The notes under the pieces were generated by a model that did no database searches, was not told where the DNA came from, and worked only from the letters and a program-made list of their open reading frames with translations. A program made the position numbers and the translations under genes. Below, piece after piece: positions 8,088-13,728 of a stretch of 21,959 nt of DNA. The number at the start of each line of letters is the position of its first letter. The first letter of the stretch is position 1. Source of the stretch: a virus. The stretch is from positions 1 to 21,959 of the IMG/VR virus record IMGVR_UViG_3300042429_000463; one strand, given 5' to 3'.

Positions 8088-8273
8088 TTATTGTTTAGCC
8101 TTTTTTTCTTTCATAGCCTTATACTCTTCTCTTCTTGTTTCTTCAAACGATAGATTGCAAACAGCGAATCTTTGCCCTGCTATTCTGTATTCATTACTCA
8201 TAACATCGTCTGTCATACAACGATTGAGAAAGTCATTTTTGCGCTCGTTCTTTTTAGGTTTAGGTATAGGCAT
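8088..8273 (-). CDS. Small basic phage protein with QRxAVC motif (61 aa)
   Basis: The layout MPIPKPKKNERKNDFLNRCM, then DDVMSNEY, then GQRFAVC is that of a short phage protein frequently found near terminase, portal or protease genes: 'P-x-P-K-K-N-E-x-x-x-x-F-x-x-R-C-M-x-D-x-V-M-x-x-E-Y ... Q-R-x-A-V-C'. Its function is not established. Two Cys residues (19 and 39) are spaced as in that family. The C-terminus is Lys/Glu-rich. It lies 10 bases downstream of the SSB-like gene and 21 bases upstream of the small terminase ATG, inside the late operon. Confidence 0.75.
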   Translation of the reverse strand: MPIPKPKKNERKNDFLNRCMTDDVMSNEYRIAGQRFAVCNLSFEETRREEYKAMKEKKAKQ

Positions 8274-8283
8274 AATCTATTAT

Positions 8284-8577
8284 TTAAAAGGGTAAATCTT
8301 TATTGTTAGTATTTTTTGTAACGCTCGTTGCGACAATTGAAGTGTAATACTTGTCATTGTATTTTCTGCCATTCAGATTGAAGATAACAGTTACTTCGTC
8401 TTTTAGCAGGATGTCATCTATTAAACTTACATTATCTCCTGATAGTTCAAATTTAATCTCTTGAACCCATTTAGCAGTAGGGTCTGGACTTACTACAAAT
8501 TCTCTTACTGGGTAAGCCTTAACGCCTCTTGTTTCTGTTTGTCCTTTGTGTGTTAGTGTTCCTTTGAAAGTGTACAT
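8284..8577 (-). CDS. SSB-like OB-fold protein, DUF3127-type (97 aa)
   Basis: Residues 1-85 read as a five-stranded OB fold: MYTFKGTLTHKG, then REFVVSPDP, WVQEIKFELSGD, DEVTVIFNLNGRKYNDKYYTSIVA. The order 'V-x-F-x-x-x-G-R-x-Y-x-x-x-Y-Y-T-x-I-x-A' resembles DUF3127 proteins of Bacteroidota. The C-terminus NNKDLPF looks like the acidic-hydrophobic tip of single-strand DNA-binding proteins (DDDIPF in E. coli SSB) that recruits partners. The likely role is binding single-stranded DNA. Oddly, it sits in the late operon between the ParB-like and terminase genes, not in the replication block. ATG at 8577 is preceded by an AC-rich leader. Confidence 0.7.
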   Translation of the reverse strand: MYTFKGTLTHKGQTETRGVKAYPVREFVVSPDPTAKWVQEIKFELSGDNVSLIDDILLKDEVTVIFNLNGRKYNDKYYTSIVATSVTKNTNNKDLPF

Positions 8578-8596
8578 GATTTGCTTTGTTTGTTTG

Positions 8597-9103
8597 TTAA
8601 TTTATTTCTTGATTACAACAAGGGCATATTTCCTTTGTTGTTTTACTATTATCCTTTTCAGGCTCTATATCGTCATTATCAAAATCGCTCTCAGGATTTG
8701 GAATTTCTAATCCCCAGTCTTCCAGTTCTAAAGCATCCCACTCATTTGCTAAAGCATCAAAGTCATCGTCTCCAAAACTGATATTATCTTTTATTATGAT
8801 AGCCTTAATTTGCTCTATGCTGAAGTATTCAGGAATTACTTTACAAGGTATAGAATCGAATCCTAACTCTTTAGATGCTCTATATCTCATATTGCCACAA
8901 AGTACAACATATTTGCCGTTGTATTCATGAACTATTAACTCACGCGCTCCTAAAAACTCTGGATTATCCTGTATAGACTTAACCAGCTTTGAATAGCGTT
9001 CATTTTTTATGAATCTTGGATTCTTAGGAATGCCTTCTATCTGTCCATTGTTAGCAGTCAATTTTGAAAGTGGTATCTGTTTAGAGTTTAATATTTCTAT
9101 CAT
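8597..9103 (-). CDS. ParB/Srx-fold protein (168 aa)
   Basis: The N-terminal half is a ParB/sulfiredoxin-like nuclease fold: an IPLSKL strand (10-15), NPRFIKNERYSKLVKSIQ (28-45), a beta pair ending in VVLCGNMRYRA (66-76; the G-N-x-R-x-x-A motif binds phosphate or nucleotide in this fold) and SIPCKVI. After it comes IIKDNISFGDDDFDALANEWD (about 107-127) and an acidic linker. The C-terminus CPCCNQEIN (160-168) is half of a zinc finger-like motif. Phage proteins of this kind often sit next to terminase or DNA methyltransferase genes; their job is unsettled. There is no HTH as in true segregation ParB, so a plasmid-partition role is unlikely. Confidence 0.8.
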   Translation of the reverse strand: MIEILNSKQIPLSKLTANNGQIEGIPKNPRFIKNERYSKLVKSIQDNPEFLGARELIVHEYNGKYVVLCGNMRYRASKELGFDSIPCKVIPEYFSIEQIKAIIIKDNISFGDDDFDALANEWDALELEDWGLEIPNPESDFDNDDIEPEKDNSKTTKEICPCCNQEIN

Positions 9104-9123
9104 AGTGTAAAGATAAGATTTTT

Positions 9124-9978
9124 TTAATACATTTTTCCTTCAGCCAGAAAACAATCCTTCCATACGTTAACCTGCTCTACATAAAATTCGCCATCGTCAT
9201 TGATATTAACTAAGGCAAAGCCATTCGCCCATGTCTCGCGTTGAAATCTTGGCATATAGGTAAAGCCTTTTGAGTTTATATCATATAAACCTCCTATATT
9301 ATAAGCTGCCTTATTTCCTGAATGGTGGCATTGAACTCTGTGAGTATGTCCAAACATTACAGAATGATTAGTTTTGTCTAAGTGCGTTTTCGCAGCGTGA
9401 ACGCTCGTATAGATTCCATGAATAACGTCTAAATGATTCCCTAAAGTAAAGAAATCAGACATCCAGTCCGTTTTTACTTCCCACCCTTTTTCATGTAAAT
9501 AAAGAGCCTCTATCGGATTTAATAGCGCACCGCCATACTTAGCGTTATCCTTCTCTTTTATATGCCTAAAATATCTATCTTCATGATTCCCAAATAAGAA
9601 TAACTTTTTAGCCTTTTTATGAAGTGCTGTTGTTAAGTCATCAATTCCCTCTAAACCATCAATATATTCGTCTTGAAGTGTTAAGCCTGAAAGATTTGCA
9701 AGGCTTTCTGTGTTGTAAGAACCTAAAGTGTAAAGGTCTAAGTAATCGCCAGCAACCACTATTCCATGTAGACCAGTTCCCATGTCTTTGATTAACTTTA
9801 AGACTTTGCTCCAAAGAACTTTATTATGAAACGGTCTGTGAACATCTGAAATTACTATCCACTTTTCGAGTTTCTTTTTACCCCTATTTGTTGGTGTTCT
9901 TAAAGAGTCAATAGCTTCTTGGAACTTTAACAGTTCAGCATCTGTGTTATAGTATATTTTGGGTCTAAATAATTTCAT
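9124..9978 (-). CDS. Calcineurin-like metallophosphoesterase (284 aa)
   Basis: All motifs of the calcineurin-like metallophosphatase fold are in order: Asp45-x-His47 (VISDVHRP), Gly-Asp78-x-x-Asp81 (VAGDYLD), Asn131-His132-Glu (FGNHEDR), His187 (VIHG) and Gly-His211-x-His213 (FGHTHR). These ligate two metal ions, so the enzyme should hydrolyse phosphoesters; the substrate (DNA end, nucleotide or signalling nucleotide) cannot be told. I start at ATG 9978 because it forms an ATGA overlap with the upstream gene; a longer reading from a non-ATG codon at 10044 would only add a translation of the neighbour. The gene lies between spanin-like and ParB-like genes in the late operon. Confidence 0.9.
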   Translation of the reverse strand: MKLFRPKIYYNTDAELLKFQEAIDSLRTPTNRGKKKLEKWIVISDVHRPFHNKVLWSKVLKLIKDMGTGLHGIVVAGDYLDLYTLGSYNTESLANLSGLTLQDEYIDGLEGIDDLTTALHKKAKKLFLFGNHEDRYFRHIKEKDNAKYGGALLNPIEALYLHEKGWEVKTDWMSDFFTLGNHLDVIHGIYTSVHAAKTHLDKTNHSVMFGHTHRVQCHHSGNKAAYNIGGLYDINSKGFTYMPRFQRETWANGFALVNINDDGEFYVEQVNVWKDCFLAEGKMY

Positions 9979-10430
9979 TTTACTATAAGAAATATTGAGG
10001 TTAATATAGTAGCTGAAATAGCGCCCCACCCTATACCATTCCAAAGTTTAGTCTTTCTATGCTGTCGCTTTAAATCTTTTTGAAGTTGCTTATTGTAAAT
10101 GTCTAAGTTATTATAGGATTCTGCCAGTTCCTCTCCATACATAACTTGTTTATGTAAGTTTAGGATTAAGTCATCCTGGTTATTAACTATGTTCTTATAG
10201 TTATCGCGAACCTTTGCGCAATCTGTTAGTACATCAGCACAGTCAAAGAATGATTGTTTAAAGTGTCTCAGGCTGTCAAACTTGTTTACTAATAAATTAG
10301 CATAGGATTTATTGAATACAAATAGAGTATCGTTGTTAATAATTTTAATCTCTATCTCTGGCTTATTTTGGCTGTAGCAATTTGAGTAAAGCAATAGAAC
10401 TGCTATCGCTAACATTACGGATTTGTGCAT
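9975..10430 (-). CDS. Exported coiled-coil protein with C-terminal membrane anchor; spanin candidate (151 aa)
   Basis: The N-terminus (1-21, MHKSVMLAIAVLLLYSNCYSQ) is a secretion signal. A Cys at 18 could be lipidated, but YSNC is not a good lipobox; cleavage after YSQ, common in flavobacterial signals, is the alternative. Residues about 50-128 are charged and helical. Residues 133-150 (GIGWGAISATILTSIFLI) form a membrane anchor at the C-terminus. A lipidated N-terminus plus C-terminal transmembrane helix is the plan of unimolecular spanins (T1 gp11). Position after the endolysin and overlap (68 bases) with another spanin-like gene support a lysis role. The function is inferred. Confidence 0.65.
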   Translation of the reverse strand: MHKSVMLAIAVLLLYSNCYSQNKPEIEIKIINNDTLFVFNKSYANLLVNKFDSLRHFKQSFFDCADVLTDCAKVRDNYKNIVNNQDDLILNLHKQVMYGEELAESYNNLDIYNKQLQKDLKRQHRKTKLWNGIGWGAISATILTSIFLIVK

Positions 10431-10698
10431 CTTTTTTGTTGTTTATTCGTTGAATGTTTGTGTTAAGTTGTATATCTTTTTTATCAATGTAATTCTTTAG
10501 GCTATCAATTACATTATCTATTTTAACGCTTTCAGATTTAAGACTGTCAAGTTTACGTTCTATCTTTTTGATGTTTTCGCGCTCTTTATTTTGTAACTCA
10601 TTTATAAATTTATTAGTCAGGTTCTGCTCACTTACAAAGTAGATAAGTATAGCTATAATGACTATTGCAAAGCATAGGTATAAATAAAAGTCTTTCAT
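10363..10698 (-). CDS. Rz-like inner-membrane spanin candidate (111 aa)
   Basis: One N-terminal transmembrane helix (about 4-23, FYLYLCFAIVIIAILIYFVS) is followed by a long charged coiled coil (about 25-90) predicted to lie in the periplasm, the topology of Rz-type i-spanins. It directly follows the amidase gene (TAATG overlap), and its 3' end overlaps the next exported coiled-coil protein by 68 bases, as Rz and Rz1 genes often overlap. Spanins fuse inner and outer membranes at the last step of lysis in Gram-negative hosts, which fits a Bacteroidota host. Sequence alone does not prove the role; it could be another small membrane protein. Confidence 0.6.
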   Translation of the reverse strand: MKDFYLYLCFAIVIIAILIYFVSEQNLTNKFINELQNKERENIKKIERKLDSLKSESVKIDNVIDSLKNYIDKKDIQLNTNIQRINNKKDAQIRNVSDSSSIALLKLLQPK

Positions 10699-11351
10699 TA
10701 TGCTAATCGCGTTTTTAGAGTTTCTACCATTGTATTCGCTAAAGTAGTTCTAAAAGTAGGGTTAACTAACAGGTCAGCGTTGTTAGGATTATCAAAGAAT
10801 CCGAGTTCTAAAAGTATAGCAGGCATATTAGTATAAGTAGTAATATGTAAACTGTTATCCAGAACCAAAGAGGCGCGTCTTCTTGAGCCATATTTATCAA
10901 ATATTTTTTCTAACTCCTTAGTCATTACCTGCGCAAGGTTTGCCGTTTCTGTTCCTAACTTATAGACGAATGAACAAACACCTTCAGCACTTGTCTGTGG
11001 TGCAGTTCCAATACCAGCAGCATTAGCATGGAATGATAAGAATAAAGATTTTTGGTTAAGCTGTTTATTTATGGTATTAGCCGTATCCGTACGCTCGTTA
11101 AGGTTATTATCTTGGAATGGGTGAAAGACTGGGACACAATGAAAGCCTGCTTTAGTTGCAAGTGCTATAAACTCATTAGCTATCTGTCTGTTAAAATGTC
11201 CTTCGTAAAACCAGCCGTTATAGTGGTAAGCCTTACCGTTAGTGTGTAGAGTCTTCTTACCAATCTTTGGGTCTGTTAAATACTCTTTTGTCATAGGGTC
11301 TAAGCCTCCATGACCTGCGTCAATAAATAGAACTGTCTGTTTCTTTGCCAT
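10698..11351 (-). CDS. Endolysin: N-acetylmuramoyl-L-alanine amidase, Amidase_3 type (217 aa)
   Basis: The enzyme cleaves the amide bond between muramic acid and L-alanine in peptidoglycan. Zinc ligands and catalytic residues of Amidase_3 are present: His14 (IDAGHGG), Glu50 (FYEGHFN), His108 (SFHANA) and catalytic Glu182 (LLELGFFDNP). The domain fills the whole protein; no signal peptide or wall-binding domain is present, so release depends on a holin. An insertion around 20-48 between His14 and Glu50 is somewhat longer than usual. It is the first gene of the late operon behind a Bacteroidota promoter 18 bases upstream of the ATG, and is followed by the spanin-like pair. Confidence 0.93.
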   Translation of the reverse strand: MAKKQTVLFIDAGHGGLDPMTKEYLTDPKIGKKTLHTNGKAYHYNGWFYEGHFNRQIANEFIALATKAGFHCVPVFHPFQDNNLNERTDTANTINKQLNQKSLFLSFHANAAGIGTAPQTSAEGVCSFVYKLGTETANLAQVMTKELEKIFDKYGSRRRASLVLDNSLHITTYTNMPAILLELGFFDNPNNADLLVNPTFRTTLANTMVETLKTRLA

Positions 11352-11368
11352 ATATCAAATATTTAAAA

Positions 11369-11399
11369 CAAATATATTTAATTTATTTGTATTTTCAAA
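11369..11399 (-). promoter_or_regulatory. Late promoter of the amidase operon (Bacteroidota type)
   Basis: The minus strand has TTTG (11399-11396), 19 bases, then TATATTTG (11376-11369). This matches the known Bacteroides/Flavobacterium housekeeping consensus TTTG-N17-23-TAnnTTTG without a mismatch. Transcription would start near 11362, leaving a leader of about 10 bases before the amidase ATG. The palindrome of the two early promoters is absent here. Confidence 0.75.
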
Positions 11400-11436
11400 C
11401 AAATTGTTTTATTTTCACTTATCGTGTGTTTGTGTG

Positions 11437-11470
11437 ATACCCCCTAAGAAATCTCAATCTTTGGGGGTAT
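11437..11470. terminator. Strong hairpin between early and late operons
   Basis: ATACCCCC (11437-11444) pairs with GGGGGTAT (11463-11470), and AAGA (11446-11449) with TCTT (11458-11461) inside, with one T-T mismatch. It starts 7 bases after the stop codon of the last early gene. The T-rich tract (TTTATTTT) follows on the plus strand, so a classic intrinsic terminator would work for rightward transcription; on the minus strand no U-tract follows. It may end or stabilise the early mRNA, or stop antisense transcription. Confidence 0.55.
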
Positions 11471-11476
11471 TTTATT

Positions 11477-11722
11477 TTAATCGTATTTGTTAAGGTCTAT
11501 ATGATAGTCAGAAAGTAATTCAAAGAAGCGTTCATAGACTAACTCAATTACTTCATATTTATCTACTTCTTTATTATCTAATGACCACTCAAGACCCTTC
11601 TTTGAATTTCTCGCAAATTCCCAAAGTACCATGTACATATTATGAGCATCCAATGACATACCAAGTCTACGCTCGTCATCAATATCAAAGTTGTCAAGGT
11701 CATAGTTTATCGTTACTTTCAT
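11477..11722 (-). CDS. Small acidic phage protein of unknown function (81 aa)
   Basis: The function is unknown. The protein opens with MKVTINYDLDNFDIDDERRL and continues with AHNMYMVLWEFARN (about 26-39), then a helical region rich in Glu and Tyr. The 'A-x-N-M-Y-x-V-L-W-[ED]-F' segment is one I recall in small proteins of unrelated tailed phages, so the family is probably widespread. It is the last gene of the early small-gene operon; its start overlaps the previous stop (ATGA), and a strong hairpin follows its stop codon after 6 bases. Confidence 0.7.
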   Translation of the reverse strand: MKVTINYDLDNFDIDDERRLGMSLDAHNMYMVLWEFARNSKKGLEWSLDNKEVDKYEVIELVYERFFELLSDYHIDLNKYD

Positions 11723-12039
11723 ATAGCTTTTGGATTACAAATTGAACAATTATAAATTAAATCATTTTTTCCATACCAACCTTCCAAATATCCGCATTCA
11801 GTACATTTTATTATATAGTTTTCATTATAATAACCCTGTGCTTCTTTATAAAGATTTTCATATGAATTACCATCTAATAAATATCCTTTGCTTACATATG
11901 AATGTATTATCTGAGCCTCTTCCATTGCTAACGCATTTTGCATCCATTCCATTAACATATGCCATTCATAACTATGTAAACTTATTGAAGAATCTAATTG
12001 TTCATTCAACCATTGTACTGCGGTTTGTTTCTTATTCAT
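11719..12039 (-). CDS. Paralogue 1 of the QTA-family small proteins, with C-terminal zinc ribbon (106 aa)
   Basis: The opening MNKKQTAVQWLNEQL and the later ALAMEEAQIIHSYVSKGY and EAQGYYNENY are the three landmarks shared with the three related genes upstream. Unlike them, it continues with a ribbon: C79-x2-C82 (CTEC) and C98-x2-C101 (CSIC), a likely zinc-binding site. The function is unknown; such proteins are common in Bacteroidota phages, where a start like 'K-Q-T-A-x-x-W-L' is typical. I start at ATG 12039 because a longer reading would overlap the upstream gene by 80 bases and lose the family start. The remaining overlap is 8 bases. Confidence 0.75.
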   Translation of the reverse strand: MNKKQTAVQWLNEQLDSSISLHSYEWHMLMEWMQNALAMEEAQIIHSYVSKGYLLDGNSYENLYKEAQGYYNENYIIKCTECGYLEGWYGKNDLIYNCSICNPKAI

Positions 12040-12220
12040 GGCTTTCTGATTTAAACGTATTATCATAATAATTATACGGAATGATATCCTGTATTCCTGC
12101 ATGGTAAGCATCTGTTATTTGTCGCTTCTCCATTTCTTTAGCTTTGTTCAAAGTTTGTTCATAACCTTTAAGATTTAAAACTTCGATAAGCCATTCTAAA
12201 GCTGTTTGTTTCTTTGTCAT
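12032..12220 (-). CDS. Paralogue 2 of the QTA-family small proteins (62 aa)
   Basis: The shortest member: MTKKQTALEWLIEVLNLKGY, then AKEMEKRQITDAYHAGIQD, then YNYYDNTFKSE. These landmarks match the neighbours in the same order. The 'A-x-E-M-E-K-x-Q-I-x-x-A-Y' block is the most conserved. It is small, soluble and charged, without known function. ATG 12220 lies 1 base after the stop of the upstream paralogue, which supports this start over the earlier ATG at 12262 that would overlap it. Confidence 0.75.
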   Translation of the reverse strand: MTKKQTALEWLIEVLNLKGYEQTLNKAKEMEKRQITDAYHAGIQDIIPYNYYDNTFKSESHE

Positions 12221-12221
12221 A

Positions 12222-12467
12222 TTACTTTGATTTATATGTTTCGTTATAATAATCTTCTGCATCTTGGTCTGAGCATGGATATCTATCAGATTGATAAGCG
12301 ATAACTATCTGCTCTTTTTCCATTTCGAGTGCTTCCATACATTCTTCCAAAATTTTATACAAATATAACCTACAATCTGGAGTATTATACTTTTCAATAT
12401 ATGGTGATTGCCTGTCAATTCTTTTCTGTATTTTTTCTATAATACATTCAATAGCAGTTTGTTTCAT
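12222..12467 (-). CDS. Paralogue 3 of the QTA-family small proteins (81 aa)
   Basis: The family landmarks are MKQTAIECIIEKIQKR at the start, ALEMEKEQIVIAYQSDRY in the middle and DAEDYYNETYKSK at the end. I start at ATG 12467, where the family begins; a reading from 12602 would run through the palindromic element and into the methyltransferase end. This gene lies directly downstream of the methyltransferase cassette, with element 2 in its leader. Its function is unknown. Confidence 0.75.
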   Translation of the reverse strand: MKQTAIECIIEKIQKRIDRQSPYIEKYNTPDCRLYLYKILEECMEALEMEKEQIVIAYQSDRYPCSDQDAEDYYNETYKSK

Positions 12468-12502
12468 AGTATTTTTGTAACAAATTAAACAATAATTTTG
12501 TA

Positions 12503-12562
12503 GCGCATATACATTTGTATTGGTTGTATTGGAGCATTGCGTGTATATATTAGTTATGTGCC
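12503..12562. repeat. Palindromic element 2, left border of the methyltransferase cassette
   Basis: On the plus strand ATATACA (12507-12513) pairs with TGTATAT (12542-12548). The loop contains a tandem 9-mer TTGTATTGG (12515-12523 and 12524-12532). The element ends in GTTATGTGCC (12553-12562), the exact inverted copy of the 10-mer at 13085-13094 on the other side of the methyltransferase. Outside that, TATATA precedes the 10-mer in both elements. Confidence 0.6.
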
Positions 12563-12565
12563 ATT

Positions 12566-13054
12566 TTAAGAAACAGCATCGTCCTTTATAAAGCATATCC
12601 AATGTGTTTGCATTTTAATACCGCTTTTATGCCCATATAAAGGTTTTTTATCGGTAAGTTTTAGTATTTCTTTTACTGGAAATTTAACTTCATTCCATTT
12701 GAATATTAGCGTTCCATTTGGTTTTAAAACTCTAAAACATTCTTCAAATCCTTTGCGTAACATTTCACGCCAATCGCCTTGCAAAGCACCGTATTTCTTT
12801 GTTATTTGGCTATCATTCATTTGTTCAATGTGTGGCGGGTCAAAAACAATATGCCAAAATGAATTATCAGGCTGTTTAATGTCTGTAAAATCACCAATAA
12901 TATCAGGTGCAATAATATTTGTTTTTGTTCCACAGGGGTAAGTATCAATATGAGTTTCAAACCTCCTATCTAAAAACAATGCTCTTTCATCCTGCTTATC
13001 AAACCACATTCCTTTTGGTCCACAACAAACATCTAAAACTTTTTTCTCTTTCAT
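12566..13054 (-). CDS. SAM-dependent methyltransferase of a phage-borne family (162 aa)
   Basis: A class I methyltransferase: motif I is LDVCCGPKGMWF (7-18), an acidic residue ends strand 2 (LDRR, 28-31), GDFTD (54-58) is the next loop and FDPPH (71-75) is motif IV, the place of DPPY in adenine/N4-cytosine methylases. LKPNGTLIFKWNEV (110-123), a GHKSG loop and THWICFIK near the end complete a layout I recall from many phages, including those of Firmicutes. The substrate is probably DNA but is not proven. No restriction enzyme is adjacent. It sits between two members of a paralogue row, flanked by inverted palindromic elements, which suggests insertion as a unit. A role in protecting phage DNA from restriction is plausible. 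Confidence 0.85.
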   Translation of the reverse strand: MKEKKVLDVCCGPKGMWFDKQDERALFLDRRFETHIDTYPCGTKTNIIAPDIIGDFTDIKQPDNSFWHIVFDPPHIEQMNDSQITKKYGALQGDWREMLRKGFEECFRVLKPNGTLIFKWNEVKFPVKEILKLTDKKPLYGHKSGIKMQTHWICFIKDDAVS

Positions 13055-13084
13055 ATTTCTAAATTAAATTAGTGAATAAAAAAC

Positions 13085-13176
13085 GGCACATAACACCGTA
13101 TATAAAACATGGCTTGATAGGTTCGTACTAACTTGAAACATTTGAGCAAAGCCACGTTTCATATACGAACCGTTAT
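13085..13176. repeat. Palindromic element 1, attC-like fold, right border of the methyltransferase cassette
   Basis: Two 19-base arms (13097-13115 and 13149-13167) pair at 17 of 19 positions, around a 33-base loop. Outside, ATAAC (13090-13094) pairs with GTTAT (13172-13176), leaving small internal loops. The outer half contains the stop codon of the upstream gene (TAA at 13175-13173). A competing structure pairs GGTTCGTA (13120-13127) with TACGAACC (13164-13171). The shape resembles an integron attC site, but the core boxes do not match the consensus fully. It carries the 10-mer GGCACATAAC (13085-13094). Confidence 0.6.
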
Positions 13177-13391
13177 ACAAAGGTTTTATCAAAATATTCT
13201 TCTCCAGTTCTTAGATTCCTTTCTTGCTGGTCTATCGCCCTTTGTTCATAGGCTTTGACTATCAGTTCGCGTTCTAAGGTTTGAAGCTGCATGATTTTTT
13301 CCGCTAATCTCATGCAAAGAACGTCATAAGGCATTCTATTTTGAGATACTTTATAGAACTCAATCAGTTCCGTTAGTGCTGTCTTTTTCAT
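13173..13391 (-). CDS. Paralogue 4 of the QTA-family small proteins (72 aa)
   Basis: A more distant member: MKKTALTELIEFYKVSQ at the start, LQTLERELIVKAYEQR in the middle and GEEYFDKTFV at the end fit the pattern of the three paralogues on the far side of the methyltransferase (T-A-x-x-x-L-I-E; E-x-x-I-x-x-A-Y; E-x-Y-[YF]-[DN]-x-T-[YF]). The function is unknown. The start ATG at 13391 overlaps the upstream gene by 32 bases, and the stop codon lies within palindromic element 1, as gene ends often do in cassette structures. Confidence 0.7.
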   Translation of the reverse strand: MKKTALTELIEFYKVSQNRMPYDVLCMRLAEKIMQLQTLERELIVKAYEQRAIDQQERNLRTGEEYFDKTFV

Positions 13392-13728
13392 TCTTTATCT
13401 CTTTTATGATTTCAAAAACTAATTGATTCACTCTATCTAAAAAAGGCTCAATGTGAGTTAGTGGAACGTGGGCCAGCATACTCATAGTTTCAACCATTGC
13501 GCCTACATTCTCAAAGTTTGTATCTAATAACTTTTTTCTTTGCTCTACTTCCGTTTTAAGTTGCATGGAGTTAAGAAAGTTTTCAATATTAGCCTTTAAG
13601 TTTTTATACTTTACCTTACCCTGCGATGGCATAGAGTCAGGATTTAGTTCTGTAATCGCATATCGAACACAATTAAGTGAGGCTATCAATAGCCAAATAT
13701 CGGCAAGTGTTTTTTGCTTAGTATTCAT
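13360..13728 (-). CDS. Helical protein of unknown function (122 aa)
   Basis: I do not recognise this protein. It looks entirely alpha-helical, with a hydrophobic first helix (ADIWLLIASLNCVRYAI, about 9-25) that is amphipathic and too short and polar for a clear membrane anchor. The ending IKEIKNEKDSTNGTD is charged. It is coupled to the upstream gene (TAATG at 13728) and overlaps paralogue 4 by 32 bases. Context says only that it is an early accessory protein. Confidence 0.65.
   Translation of the reverse strand: MNTKQKTLADIWLLIASLNCVRYAITELNPDSMPSQGKVKYKNLKANIENFLNSMQLKTEVEQRKKLLDTNFENVGAMVETMSMLAHVPLTHIEPFLDRVNQLVFEIIKEIKNEKDSTNGTD

Noticed and set aside
8581-8781. A 66-codon plus-strand frame
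   Set aside because: Antisense to the ParB-like gene.
9100-9123. Possible promoter before the ParB-like gene (TATCTTTA)
   Set aside because: It lacks the final G of the -7 element and any TTTG at a suitable distance.
9979-10044. N-terminal extension of the metallophosphoesterase to 10044
   Set aside because: It only re-reads the C-terminus of the upstream membrane protein; the ATGA junction at 9978 is the better start.
11052-11249. A 65-codon plus-strand frame
   Set aside because: Antisense to the amidase catalytic region.
11730-12068. A 112-codon open frame on the plus strand
   Set aside because: It is antisense to paralogue genes with a clear family pattern, has an odd composition (many His, Asn, Leu, Tyr from AT-rich antisense) and no promoter or neighbours on that strand.
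12468-12602. N-terminal extension of paralogue 3 from an ATG at 12602
   Set aside because: It would translate palindromic element 2 and part of the methyltransferase in another frame; the family start is at 12467.
12699-12941. An 80-codon plus-strand frame
   Set aside because: Antisense to the methyltransferase, whose motifs are clear.
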